64,000 nt of DNA from Sphaerobacter thermophilus DSM 20745 (GTDB taxonomy: Bacteria > Chloroflexota > Chloroflexia > Thermomicrobiales > Thermomicrobiaceae), in NCBI RefSeq assembly GCF_000024985.1, contig NC_013524.1:930001-994000 (forward strand), in the 5' to 3' direction. Within the stretch, counting starts at the first letter, position 1; each line of letters begins with the position of its first letter. The notes beneath the pieces are model-generated. The model saw nothing but the letters and a program-made list of their open reading frames with translations, ran no database searches and was not told the origin of the DNA. This document shows positions 9,617-17,636 of the stretch, in pieces. The translations under genes and the position numbers were made by a program.

Positions 9617-9622
9617 TAGAAT
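9617..9622 (+). promoter_or_regulatory. Possible -10 box for a leaderless mutY transcript
   Basis: TAGAAT ends seven bases before the ATG at 9630, the distance expected between a -10 box and a start site. No Shine-Dalgarno sequence precedes the gene, and no good -35 box is seen. Suggestive only. Confidence 0.35.
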
Positions 9623-9629
9623 GGTGCCG

Positions 9630-10631
9630 ATGGACGCGACGACCACCGCGGCGACACCCGCCGCACAGCCGAGCGATGACGAGCAGTTGGCCGATCTCCA
9701 GCAGCGCCTGCTGGCCTGGTATCGTGCCCACCGGCGCGACCTCCCCTGGCGGCGGACGCGCGATCCGTACCGGGTGCTCGTCTCCGAGGTGATGCTGCAG
9801 CAGACGCAGGTCGAGCGCGTCATCCCCAAGTACCACGAATTCCTGGAGCGCTTCCCGACGATTGAGTCGCTGGCAGCCGCGCCGACGGCCGAGGTGATCC
9901 GCGTCTGGTCCGGGCTGGGCTACAACCGCCGGGCGGTGAATCTTCAGCGTGCGGCCCAGGCCGTGGTCGAGCGTCACGGCGGGGTGATGCCACGCGATGT
10001 GGACGAGCTGCTGGCGCTGCCGGGCATCGGGCGCTATACGGCCGGTGCGATCGCCTGCTTCGCCTACGAGCAGGACGTCGGTTTCGTGGACACCAACATC
10101 CGCCGGGTGCTGCACCGGCTCTTCTTCGGGCCGGAGGTGCCGACCCCACGCGCGACGGCGCGCGAGATCCAGGCGCTGGCCGACCGGGTGGTGCCCGCGG
10201 GCGAGGGGTACGACTGGAACCAGGGGCTGATGGAGTTCGGCGCGGTCCACTGCACCGCGCGCAAGCCGCTCTGTGTCGTCTGCCCCCTCCAGGCGCACTG
10301 TCGCGCCTACCCGGCAATCCAGACGGCGCTGGCGGAGGCGCCCGCGACCGCCCGCCGGGAGGAGCCGTTCACCGGGTCGTCGCGCTACTACCGGGGCCGG
10401 GTCATCGAGGCGCTGCGGGAGCTGCCGCCGGGCGAGGCGATCGACCTGGCAGCGCTCGGCCCTCGGGTGCGTGACGATTTCGGACCTGAGCACCTGGCCT
10501 GGTTGCGTGAGGTGGTAGCGGGGCTGGAGCGGGACGGGCTGGCCTGCGTCGCCGAGGAGCGGGCCGAGTACGACGCGTCCGACCCCGAGGCGGGTGACCC
10601 GGCGCGGGTGCGTGTGCGACTGCCGCACTAG
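9630..10631 (+). CDS. mutY: A/G-specific adenine glycosylase, short form
   Basis: A DNA repair glycosylase (333 residues from ATG 9630; ATG 9621 is also possible) that removes adenine mispaired with 8-oxoguanine. It shows the catalytic Glu E53 in SEVMLQQTQ, the helix-hairpin-helix LPGIGRYTAGAI, the catalytic Asp D154 in VDTNIRR, and a 4Fe-4S cluster at C208-x6-C215-x2-C218-x5-C224. The C-terminal NUDIX-like domain that reads 8-oxoG in longer MutY proteins is missing; about 100 residues that look like a small helical domain stand in its place, as in short actinobacterial forms. Encoded alone after the argG terminator. Confidence 0.92.
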   Translation: MDATTTAATPAAQPSDDEQLADLQQRLLAWYRAHRRDLPWRRTRDPYRVLVSEVMLQQTQVERVIPKYHEFLERFPTIESLAAAPTAEVIRVWSGLGYNRRAVNLQRAAQAVVERHGGVMPRDVDELLALPGIGRYTAGAIACFAYEQDVGFVDTNIRRVLHRLFFGPEVPTPRATAREIQALADRVVPAGEGYDWNQGLMEFGAVHCTARKPLCVVCPLQAHCRAYPAIQTALAEAPATARREEPFTGSSRYYRGRVIEALRELPPGEAIDLAALGPRVRDDFGPEHLAWLREVVAGLERDGLACVAEERAEYDASDPEAGDPARVRVRLPH

Positions 10632-10697
10632 CCGGCATTCGGCGCATCCGACGGCCGAGCTCCGCCGGAGCGCGACGGGCTGGAAGGAGCGCCGACC

Positions 10698-11714
10698 ATG
10701 CGGGAACCACCGGACAACCTCACCGAGGACGCCCTTCGCGCCTGCCTGCGCGACCGGTACGGCCTGTCCGTCGCTGACCTGACCTTCCTCCCGCTGGGGT
10801 ACGACTCATCGGCGTGGGTGTACCGCGCGCAGGCGACGGACGGCGCGACCTATTTCCTGAAAGTCCGCGTCAGCATCGAGAACGAGGCGGGCCTCGTGGT
10901 TCCTCGCTACCTGAGAGATCACGGGCTCGCGCATGTCGTCGCCCCGCTGCCGGCCACCGACGGGGCGCTCTGGACGGACGCGGGCGACTACGTGCTCATC
11001 CTGTACCCGTTCGTCGAGGGATCGGCTGCCTGGGGACGCGAGATGACGCCGCAGCAGTGGCGCGACTACGGCGCACTCATGCGACAGGTACACGACATCC
11101 CTGTCGCCCCCGACCTCGCGCGGGTGCTACGGCGCGATCGGTTCGTGCCCGATGGGGCCGCCGCGATCCGGCGCGTCGATGCCCACATCAGCACGCGCCA
11201 CTTCGACGACCCTGCCGAGCAGCGACTGGCGCGCTTCTGGCAGGAGCGGCGGGGGGTGATCCGGATCCTGCTGGAGCGAGCGGAGGATCTCGGCCGCCGC
11301 CTCGCGGCGATCGCACCGCCCCTGGTGCTGTGCCACGCGGACATCCACACGGCGAACGTGCTGCTGGACACCGATGGACGGGTGTGGTTCGTGGACTGGG
11401 ATGAAACGCTGCTGGCCCCGCGCGAGCGCGACCTGATGTTTGTGGTCGGGGGTATCAGCAGCACGCTGGTGAGTCCCCGCGAGGAGGCGTACTTCTTCGA
11501 GGGCTACGGGTCGATCAAGGTTGATCCCCTCGCCCTCGCCTACTACCGCTACTGCTGGGCGGTCGGGGACATCGGTGCCTTCGGCGAGCAGGTGTTCTTC
11601 CGGCCCGATCTGGGGCCGGACACCAGACGCGAGGGCGCAGAAATGCTCATGGGCCTGTTCGAAACGGGTGAAATCGTCGATATCGCGCTCGGGTCCGAGA
11701 TTCCGGCGGGGTAG
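10698..11714 (+). CDS. Aminoglycoside-phosphotransferase-fold kinase
   Basis: A 338-residue cytoplasmic protein of the APH/choline-kinase fold. The catalytic loop is CHADIHTANVLL with D215 and N220; the metal-binding Asp is D233 in FVDWDE. The N-terminal lobe has YFLKVR with the nucleotide-binding Lys. The closest named group by look is spectinomycin 9-phosphotransferase-like and related phosphotransferases, but drug resistance cannot be inferred, because many of these kinases act on small metabolites. The start ATG 10698 has GGAAGGAG upstream. It follows mutY by 66 bases and may share its transcript. Confidence 0.85.
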   Translation: MREPPDNLTEDALRACLRDRYGLSVADLTFLPLGYDSSAWVYRAQATDGATYFLKVRVSIENEAGLVVPRYLRDHGLAHVVAPLPATDGALWTDAGDYVLILYPFVEGSAAWGREMTPQQWRDYGALMRQVHDIPVAPDLARVLRRDRFVPDGAAAIRRVDAHISTRHFDDPAEQRLARFWQERRGVIRILLERAEDLGRRLAAIAPPLVLCHADIHTANVLLDTDGRVWFVDWDETLLAPRERDLMFVVGGISSTLVSPREEAYFFEGYGSIKVDPLALAYYRYCWAVGDIGAFGEQVFFRPDLGPDTRREGAEMLMGLFETGEIVDIALGSEIPAG

Positions 11715-11800
11715 CGTGAGGGGCGTAGCCTGTATCTTCGCGTATCGATGAGAGGCAAACCATGCGACCCCGTGCCACTGAAGGGTAACCCAGTATTGCG

Positions 11801-12184
11801 ATGATCCGGGATGAGGCACGGCGCCAGATCCTGAGCATGGCCGTTGATGATGCGTTCGGGCTTTGGGAACTGCGCTGGACGCTTGAGGCATGCTTCCCCG
11901 AAATACCGCGGCCGGCGCTGCTGAAGATTGTGCAGGAGGCGCTGTACGGGCTGGTCGCCGCGGGACTGGTGGCGGTGGAGATCGACGATCCCGCGGCGGG
12001 TTCCGTTCAGCAGACGGTCGATGAGGTAGCCAGGATCATCGCCGAGGAACGGTGGTGGGAGCCTCCTGCCGAACCTTCCGCGCCGAGGGTGGTGTTCTTT
12101 GCGACGCCTGCTGGGGAGCGCGCCTATCTTGGACGTGAGGCGACAGCATCCCCACGTGCTGCCTCCATTAGGGGTGGCGCCTAG
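11801..12184 (+). CDS. Small protein of unknown function
   Basis: A 127-residue protein I do not recognise. It is acidic and mostly helical by eye: the N-terminal half (MIRDEARRQILSMAVDDAFG) leads into a pattern resembling a winged helix, a two-strand FFATPAGERAYL segment follows at about 101-112, and the tail is Ala/Arg-rich. A ribosome site is poor (AAGGG 15 bases upstream). It lies 86 bases after the kinase gene on the same strand. A DNA-binding or housekeeping regulatory role is only a guess. Confidence 0.6.
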   Translation: MIRDEARRQILSMAVDDAFGLWELRWTLEACFPEIPRPALLKIVQEALYGLVAAGLVAVEIDDPAAGSVQQTVDEVARIIAEERWWEPPAEPSAPRVVFFATPAGERAYLGREATASPRAASIRGGA

Positions 12185-12259
12185 CGGCGGGACATTATCG
12201 GCAGGCTGGTGGTTCCTTGGCCGCGTCTCGCTGCTGGCTTCTCTTGGCAAAGGGCCTGG

Positions 12260-12295
12260 AAAAAATGACCGGCGCCGGGGTGTCTCCGGCGCCGG
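12260..12295 (-). terminator. Intrinsic terminator of the cupredoxin-like lipoprotein gene
   Basis: On the minus strand a perfect stem CCGGCGCCGG (12286-12295 paired with 12269-12278) is followed a few bases later by a run of six T residues (complement of 12260-12265). Confidence 0.9.
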
Positions 12296-12319
12296 CTTGA
12301 TGTTCGGTGGTGGTTATTC

Positions 12320-12775
12320 CTAGTGGCCCTCGCCGTGACCGAATGGGGCGTCTGCCTTGCCGGTGGCGATCCAGACATTCATCTCCAGCCCGCTCGCGCG
12401 GTCGTTGCCGACCGAGGAGTAGAACACGACGGGGCTGGGGGTGTGGCCCGCAATGGTCCAGGTGATGGTCTCGCCGGGCTGGATGTCGGGTGACTGATGA
12501 TGGATCCCGTTGTAGTTGACCGCCAGGTTGTGCACGCGGCTGCCGTTGTTGGTGATCTCGAAGGTGATCGGACCCATCGCGGCCGACAGGTTGTCAGGGG
12601 TGATGGCGTCGTCGGTGATGGTGATTGAGAAGGTGTTGCCGGGACCCGGCGTCACCCGCTCATCGGATGGCATCGTCTCCGGCCCACCAGCGCAGGCGGC
12701 CAGCGCGAGCGCGCTGAGCAACACCGCCACCACGAGCAGCACGCGTCGCGCTGCGGGGCGGCTCCCAATGACCAC
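12320..12775 (-). CDS. Cupredoxin-like lipoprotein, copper site apparently lost
   Basis: A 151-residue exported lipoprotein. A lipoprotein signal ends in ALAAC with C28 as the lipidated residue, followed by a polar linker and a beta-rich domain resembling plastocyanin/sulfocyanin (ITFEITNNGSRVHNLAV, then GETITWTI). In copper-binding relatives the C-terminal loop carries Cys, His and Met; here it reads FYSSVGNDRASGLEM, so Cys and the second His are replaced by Ser and Asp. The domain may not bind type 1 copper. The start is GTG 12775 with AAAGGAG seven bases upstream. It has its own terminator and is separated from miaA by a hairpin. Confidence 0.8.
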   Translation of the reverse strand: MVIGSRPAARRVLLVVAVLLSALALAACAGGPETMPSDERVTPGPGNTFSITITDDAITPDNLSAAMGPITFEITNNGSRVHNLAVNYNGIHHQSPDIQPGETITWTIAGHTPSPVVFYSSVGNDRASGLEMNVWIATGKADAPFGHGEGH

Positions 12776-12973
12776 GGAGCGACTCCTTTCCTCTCCAACC
12801 CGGACACCGGTCCTCACAAGGCCGCCGCCACGCCCGTGGGGCCTGGCGCGGCCTGGGGTGGGCGGCGTCAGCGGGCGCCCGTACGTCGCGCGGCACGGGT
12901 CAGCCCGCGGGACTTCGATTGTACGGGAGATCCGCGGGGGACGCCACAGGCGGAGCCGGCCTATCCGGGTAAT

Positions 12974-13008
12974 ATGGAAAGCGGGGCGATGGTCACCATC
13001 GCCCCGCT
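12974..13008 (-). terminator. Strong hairpin after miaA
   Basis: AAGCGGGGCGATGGT and ACCATCGCCCCGCTT form a near-perfect inverted repeat between miaA and the lipoprotein gene. There is no good T-tract, so it may be a weak terminator or an RNA end stabiliser. Confidence 0.55.
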
Positions 13009-13054
13009 TCCCTCCTCCTCACGTGCCCGGTGAGAGCTTCACTCTCACGACGCC

Positions 13055-14047
13055 TTAATCTACGTCCGCTGAGTTGAGATCGGTTTCATTTCCGGCGAGG
13101 AAGGTGCGCACGAGCGTCAGCAGCCGCTCGTACCAGCCGGGCTCCCGGGGGTCGAACCAGTGGACTCCCCGCATCCGGCGCAGCCAGGTGGTCTGGTGCC
13201 GGGCGTAGCGGTGGGTGTTGTAGCGGATCCGCTCGATCGCCTCCGGCAGCGTCGTCTCTCCCTGGAGATAGGCTACGATCTCGCCGTAGCCGATGGCGGA
13301 CATCGCCGGGGCATCGGGCGGCACGCCGGCTTCAAGCAGGCCCCGGACCTCGTCCACCAGCCCGGCGGCGATCTGCTCATCCACCCGCCGATCGATACGC
13401 CGGTACAACTCCTCGCGCGGCAGCGTAAGCCCGACGATGAGGACGCGGTATGGGGGCGGCGACTTCCCTTCCAGCTCGGTCATCGGCCGCCCGGTGTGGT
13501 GGTAGATCTCCAGCGCGCGGATGACGCGCCGCACGTTCGTCGCCGGGATGCGCGCCGCGGCGGCGGGATCGACCGCGGCGAGGCGCTGGTGCAGGTGCTC
13601 CGGCCCCCGTTCTCGCGCCACCTGCTCCATCTCTTCCCGGAAGGCAGGGTCGGGCGGCACCTCGGGGATGCGCCAACCCTCCAGCACGGCGTTGATATAC
13701 AGGGGTGTGCCCCCGGCCAGGATCGGCACGCGGCCTCTTGCGGTGATGTCGGCGATTGCCTGGTAGGCGTCGTGCTGATAGAGCGCCAGTGAGTAATCCT
13801 CGGTCGGGTCAACGACGTCGATCAGGTGGTGGGGCACACCGCGCATCTCAGCGACGGTCGGCTTGGCGGTGCCAATGTCCATGCCCCGGTAGAGGTAGCG
13901 CGAGTCGGCGGAGACGACCTCGCCGTCGATGTCGAGAGCCAGGCGGATCGCCGTCGCCGTCTTGCCGACGGCGGTCGGGCCGACGATGGCCACCAGCGGC
14001 GGCAGCGCCCGTGCTTGTCTCGTACTCGTGCGCGTTGCTACAATCAT
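13055..14047 (-). CDS. miaA: tRNA dimethylallyltransferase
   Basis: A 330-residue cytoplasmic enzyme that prenylates A37 of tRNAs reading U-starting codons. It has the P-loop GPTAVGKT (residues 23-30), the SADSRYLYRGMDIGTAKP segment with the catalytic Asp region, and the RYARHQTTWLRR helix near the C-terminus, all typical of MiaA. The start ATG 14047 follows GAGGG; the open frame continues further upstream but without a ribosome site and across the mltG start region. It is divergent from mltG with only 60 bases between the two starts, so the promoters must overlap. Confidence 0.95.
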   Translation of the reverse strand: MIVATRTSTRQARALPPLVAIVGPTAVGKTATAIRLALDIDGEVVSADSRYLYRGMDIGTAKPTVAEMRGVPHHLIDVVDPTEDYSLALYQHDAYQAIADITARGRVPILAGGTPLYINAVLEGWRIPEVPPDPAFREEMEQVARERGPEHLHQRLAAVDPAAAARIPATNVRRVIRALEIYHHTGRPMTELEGKSPPPYRVLIVGLTLPREELYRRIDRRVDEQIAAGLVDEVRGLLEAGVPPDAPAMSAIGYGEIVAYLQGETTLPEAIERIRYNTHRYARHQTTWLRRMRGVHWFDPREPGWYERLLTLVRTFLAGNETDLNSADVD

Positions 14048-14107
14048 GCAACCCTCGTTCGGTGCGCGCCCGTCGGCGGGCGGGACTGGCCAACGGAGGA
14101 GACCAGT

Positions 14108-15154
14108 TTGCTCAGGTTGATGATCCAGGCGCTGAAGATCGCTGCAGTACTGGTCCTCGCGGCTGCCATCGTCATTACCGCCCAGCGGGCCCTCTCGCAC
14201 TACATCAATGTCACCAGCGCCAGCGCCGCCAGCGAGCCGATCACCTTCGTCGTTCAAGAACAGGAGACGGTTGACAGCGTCGCCTCGCGCCTGAGCGAGG
14301 CCGGCCTCATCCGCTCGGCCACCTACTTCAAACTCAAGATGCGTCTCACCAATCAGGACTCCCAGCTCAAGGCCGGGCGCTTCGAGCTGCGCAAAGGCAT
14401 GTCGGTCAACGAGATCATCGAGGAGTTGACGACCTCACGGGACGTGGAGGTCGTGCAAGTCCGCTTCCAAGAAGGATGGCGCGCCGAGGAGTATGCCGAC
14501 AAGCTGCAGCAGGTCGGGTTGATCTCCACCCCCGAGCAGTTCCTGGACGCCATCGCGGGGGGTGACTGGGACTACGACTTCCTCCGGAGCCGCCCCGGCG
14601 GGGCGACGCTTGAAGGATACCTCTTCCCGGACACCTACCAGTTCCGGGCCGATGCCACGCCGGAGGACGTCATCAACACGTTGCTGCAGACGTTCGACAC
14701 GAAGGTGCCGGCCGACTTGCGTGCCCGGGCGGAGGAGCTCGGATACAACTTCCATCAGATCATGGTCATCGCCTCGATCATCGAGCGCGAAGCGGCCGTG
14801 CCGGAGGAGCGACCCCTGATCTCGTCCGTCTACCACAACCGGCTGCGGGTGGGGATGCCGCTCCAGGCTGACCCCACGATCCAGTACGCCTTGGGTGCAC
14901 CGGGCAACTGGTGGCCGACGGTGACGGACCCGAACAACGAAGCTCCCGAGAGCCCCTACAATACCTACACGCACCCGGACCTCCCGCCCGGGCCGATCTG
15001 CAACCCCAGCCTGGCATCGATTGAGGCGGCGCTGCAGCCGGCTGAAACCGACTACCTGTATTTCGTCGCCAAGGGGGACGGGAGCGGGGAGCATGCCTTC
15101 GCCACGACGCTGGAGGAGCACGAGGCGAACATCCAGCAGTACAGCCAGCAGTAG
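14108..15154 (+). CDS. mltG: Endolytic murein transglycosylase MltG (YceG-like)
   Basis: A 348-residue membrane-anchored enzyme that cuts nascent glycan strands and may end their growth. One N-terminal membrane helix is followed by a LysM-like region and the YceG domain. The catalytic Glu is E226 in IASIIERE, followed by SVYHNRL and QADPTIQYALG, which are hallmarks of the family. The start is TTG 14108, chosen because GGAGGAG ends six bases upstream; the ATG at 14120 is too far from it. aroE begins 85 bases later, so the two are probably co-transcribed, as seen in many genomes. Confidence 0.95.
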   Translation: MLRLMIQALKIAAVLVLAAAIVITAQRALSHYINVTSASAASEPITFVVQEQETVDSVASRLSEAGLIRSATYFKLKMRLTNQDSQLKAGRFELRKGMSVNEIIEELTTSRDVEVVQVRFQEGWRAEEYADKLQQVGLISTPEQFLDAIAGGDWDYDFLRSRPGGATLEGYLFPDTYQFRADATPEDVINTLLQTFDTKVPADLRARAEELGYNFHQIMVIASIIEREAAVPEERPLISSVYHNRLRVGMPLQADPTIQYALGAPGNWWPTVTDPNNEAPESPYNTYTHPDLPPGPICNPSLASIEAALQPAETDYLYFVAKGDGSGEHAFATTLEEHEANIQQYSQQ

Positions 15155-15238
15155 CGCCCCGGGCGCGGGGTGACCGATGCGGAGGCCCGCCCCGTGGCCC
15201 GTGGCTGTGCCTGGGCTGCGATCGGAGAGGAGTACGGG

Positions 15239-16066
15239 GTGACCCAGCGTGTCGGGTTGATCGGGTATCCGGTCGAGCATAGTCTCTCCCCCGCGATGCA
15301 GCAGGCGGCCTTCGACGCCCTCGGCATCGATGCACGCTACGAGCTCTGGCCGACGCCCGAGGAGGAGGTCGCCGAGCGGATCGACGGGTTGCGCCGTCCC
15401 GACTACCTGGGTGCCAATGTCACCCTCCCCCACAAGGGAGTCGCCTTCGACCTGGTCGATGAGATGACCGAGCGTGCGCGCATGGCGCGGGCGGTGAACA
15501 CGATCGTCAACCGGGGTGGGCGGCTCTTCGGCGACAACACCGACATCCCCGGATTCCTGGCGCCGCTACACCAGCGCGGGATCGACCTGACGCAGACGCG
15601 CGCGGTCGTGCTCGGTGCGGGCGGCGCGGCCCGCGGCGTAGTGATCGCCCTGCTGTCGGCAGGATGCCGCCAGATCTCGGTCGGCAACCGCACGCCGGAT
15701 CGCGCCCAGGCGATGGTCGCCATGCTCCACCCGCCCGTCCCGATCTGGTCGGGGCCGCTCGATGCCCTGGCCGAGTGGCTGGAGGGCGCCACGCTGCTGG
15801 TCAACGCCACCGCGGTCGGGTGGCACGGCGACGCCTTGCCGATCCCGGCGGCCATGCTGGAGCTGCTACCGAAGGACGCCCTGGTCTACGACCTGACCTA
15901 CCGTGACACGCCGCTCCTCCTGGAGGCCCGGCGCCTCGGCCTGGACACCCAGGACGGATTGGAGATGCTGGTCCAGCAGGGGGTCGAGTCCTTCCGGCTC
16001 TGGACCGGCAAGGAGCCACCCGTGGACCTCATGCGCGCCGCCGCCCTCGCGGGGCGTGATGCGTGA
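15239..16066 (+). CDS. aroE: Shikimate dehydrogenase
   Basis: A 275-residue cytoplasmic NADPH enzyme reducing 3-dehydroshikimate in the aromatic amino-acid pathway. The substrate site shows SLSPAMQ, NVTLPHK with catalytic K66, and D102 in DNTDIPGF; the cofactor site shows GAGGAARG and GNRTPDRA. The start is GTG 15239 with GGAGAGGAG six bases upstream; a GTG at 15170 would add 23 unlikely residues. It follows mltG in the same direction. A dispersed repeat element sits directly behind the stop. Confidence 0.95.
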   Translation: MTQRVGLIGYPVEHSLSPAMQQAAFDALGIDARYELWPTPEEEVAERIDGLRRPDYLGANVTLPHKGVAFDLVDEMTERARMARAVNTIVNRGGRLFGDNTDIPGFLAPLHQRGIDLTQTRAVVLGAGGAARGVVIALLSAGCRQISVGNRTPDRAQAMVAMLHPPVPIWSGPLDALAEWLEGATLLVNATAVGWHGDALPIPAAMLELLPKDALVYDLTYRDTPLLLEARRLGLDTQDGLEMLVQQGVESFRLWTGKEPPVDLMRAAALAGRDA

Positions 16067-16200
16067 TGCGTCATACGTCATGCGTCATACGTCACCTGTG
16101 TTGCGTGGTGCTCCCCTCTCCCCTGGTGGGCTCCGTCCGAGAGGGGCCGGGGGTGAGGGGGACGGTTGACGCATGACGCATGACGCATCACGTACGACAT
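16064..16200. repeat. Composite intergenic inverted repeat, copy B
   Basis: Tandem ATGCGTCATACGTC units (16066-16097) face their reverse complement, ATGACGCATGACGC units (16166-16198), around a CCCCTCTCCC...GAGAGGGGCCGGGGGTGAGG core. The left arm overlaps the aroE stop codon by a few bases. Confidence 0.85.
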
Positions 16201-16290
16201 CTCACTCCCCAACCGTGACTTTGCTCCCAGGTTGAATATCGCATGCTCCTGGTAGGCTGCTAGGAGGAAGCAGTCGACGGAGCGATGGCG

Positions 16291-17019
16291 ATGGATCTGG
16301 GAAGCGTTGCGGCGATCGTGCTGGTAGGAGGCGGACTGGGCGCGCTGGCCGGGGCGCTGGTCCATGCGGTTGCCGTGCGGCTGCCGGCCGACCTCGACCC
16401 GCTGGGCGCTCCGGTCTGTACCGCGTGTGGCGCGTTGTTCGGTGCGGGCGGGCTGGTGCCGTTCCGGCGTCCGGCGTGTCCCCGCTGTGGAGTTCCCGCT
16501 CACTGGGCGAAGGTTGCGACCGAAGTGGCCGCGGCGGCGATCGTGATCGCGGCGCTCCTGCTCCGGGGCCTGACGTACTGGGGCGTGTCGGGCGCGATCT
16601 TCAGCCTGCTGCTCCTGGTGATCCTGCGGATCGACTGGCAGCATCACCTGATCTACACCGCGACCATTGTGCCGGGCCTGGCGGTGGCCCTGGTGGCCGC
16701 GGCACTCCACTCGCCCGGGATGCTCCTCTCGGCGGGGGTCGCAGCCGTCGGGGCAGGGCTCTTCTTCGCGCTCCTGTTCGGGCTGGCAATACTCCTATAC
16801 CGGCAGCGCGCGCTTGGCTTCGGCGACATCCTGCTTGCGGTGCTGATCGGCGCCATGACCGGCGTCGGGCGGGTCGCCCCGGCGCTGTTCCTCGGCATGG
16901 TGCTGGCGGCGGCCGGCGGGTTGCTCCTGATGGCGCTCGGCCGCCGGGGCCGGCGCGACTACATCCCCTACGGCGCCTACCTCTGCGCGGGCACGATCGT
17001 GGTGCTACTCGTCCGCTGA
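16291..17019 (+). CDS. Prepilin peptidase (A24 family)
   Basis: A 242-residue polytopic membrane protease that would cleave, and in some members methylate, type IV prepilin-like leaders. The N-terminal cytoplasmic domain carries two CxxC pairs (CTAC and CPRC) as in bacterial PilD. The catalytic aspartates appear in RIDWQHH and in GFGDILL. The start is ATG 16291 (GGAG eight bases upstream); ATG 16285 lies too close to the same site. No pilin, ATPase or assembly gene is near, so its substrates are encoded elsewhere. The last 15 bases overlap the end of the convergent receiver gene. Confidence 0.88.
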   Translation: MDLGSVAAIVLVGGGLGALAGALVHAVAVRLPADLDPLGAPVCTACGALFGAGGLVPFRRPACPRCGVPAHWAKVATEVAAAAIVIAALLLRGLTYWGVSGAIFSLLLLVILRIDWQHHLIYTATIVPGLAVALVAAALHSPGMLLSAGVAAVGAGLFFALLFGLAILLYRQRALGFGDILLAVLIGAMTGVGRVAPALFLGMVLAAAGGLLLMALGRRGRRDYIPYGAYLCAGTIVVLLVR

Positions 17020-17433
17020 CGCGCTCGTGCCTCTCACCCGGGCCGCGTGGGACGGCCGCCCGGCGTCTGCGCGTGCCACCGCGTGGCGGATGGTCGCCAG
17101 CAGGTCATCCAGATCGAACGGCTTCTCGATCACCGCATCGGCGTGCAGCCCGCCGGGGTTGCCAGGGTGTGGCGTCGTCGTAGTGAGGATCACCGGCAGG
17201 CTCCGGGTCTCCGGACGGCCTCGGAGTTCATCGAGCAGGTGCCATCCGCTCGTGGCCTCCTCCAGCCACAGGCTGACGATCGCGGCAGCGGGCCGCGTCT
17301 GGCGGATGATCTCGGCAGCCCCTGCCCGCCGGGGCCAGCCGACCACGTCGTAACCCTCCTCGCGGAGGATCTCCTCCAGGAGGCACAGCAGGTCCTGGTC
17401 TCGTTCGATGACAGCAATGACTGGCCTCTGCAC
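17005..17433 (-). CDS. Atypical response-regulator receiver protein
   Basis: A 142-residue single receiver domain. The acidic pocket is ERDQD at residues 10-14, the Thr switch is in ILTTTTP (about 84-87) and the Lys is K104 in EKPFD. The phosphoacceptor Asp is absent: the segment reads AIVSLWLEE, placing S54 where Asp should be. It therefore probably cannot be phosphorylated in the usual way and may act as a binding partner. The start is GTG 17433, preceded by GAGAGGG; an ATG pair at 17502 lacks a site. It overlaps the prepilin peptidase gene tail-to-tail by 15 bases. Confidence 0.8.
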   Translation of the reverse strand: MQRPVIAVIERDQDLLCLLEEILREEGYDVVGWPRRAGAAEIIRQTRPAAAIVSLWLEEATSGWHLLDELRGRPETRSLPVILTTTTPHPGNPGGLHADAVIEKPFDLDDLLATIRHAVARADAGRPSHAARVRGTSASADE

Positions 17434-17636
17434 GGCTGCGCCCTCTCGATCCGTGCTGTCGGCTACTCCTGCCCAGTACAGGTGTACCCGGGGGCGCATC
17501 AAGGCGGCGCGTGACCGGACATAGAGCGGGATAACAGGACTGCGACAGATGCGCGATACGCCGTGTGTGAGGGGATATCGTCCTCTTTGCGCAATCTTCG
17601 CAGAATCGAGAGGCGCTGAGCGGCCTTGAACATCCT

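Noticed and set aside
8096-9829. A 577-residue minus-strand frame opposite argG
   Set aside because: argG is certain, and this frame crosses its promoter, terminator and the mutY start; no motif.
10698-11714. Calling the phosphotransferase-fold kinase an antibiotic resistance gene
   Set aside because: The fold is shared by many metabolic kinases, and there is no resistance context or mobile element.
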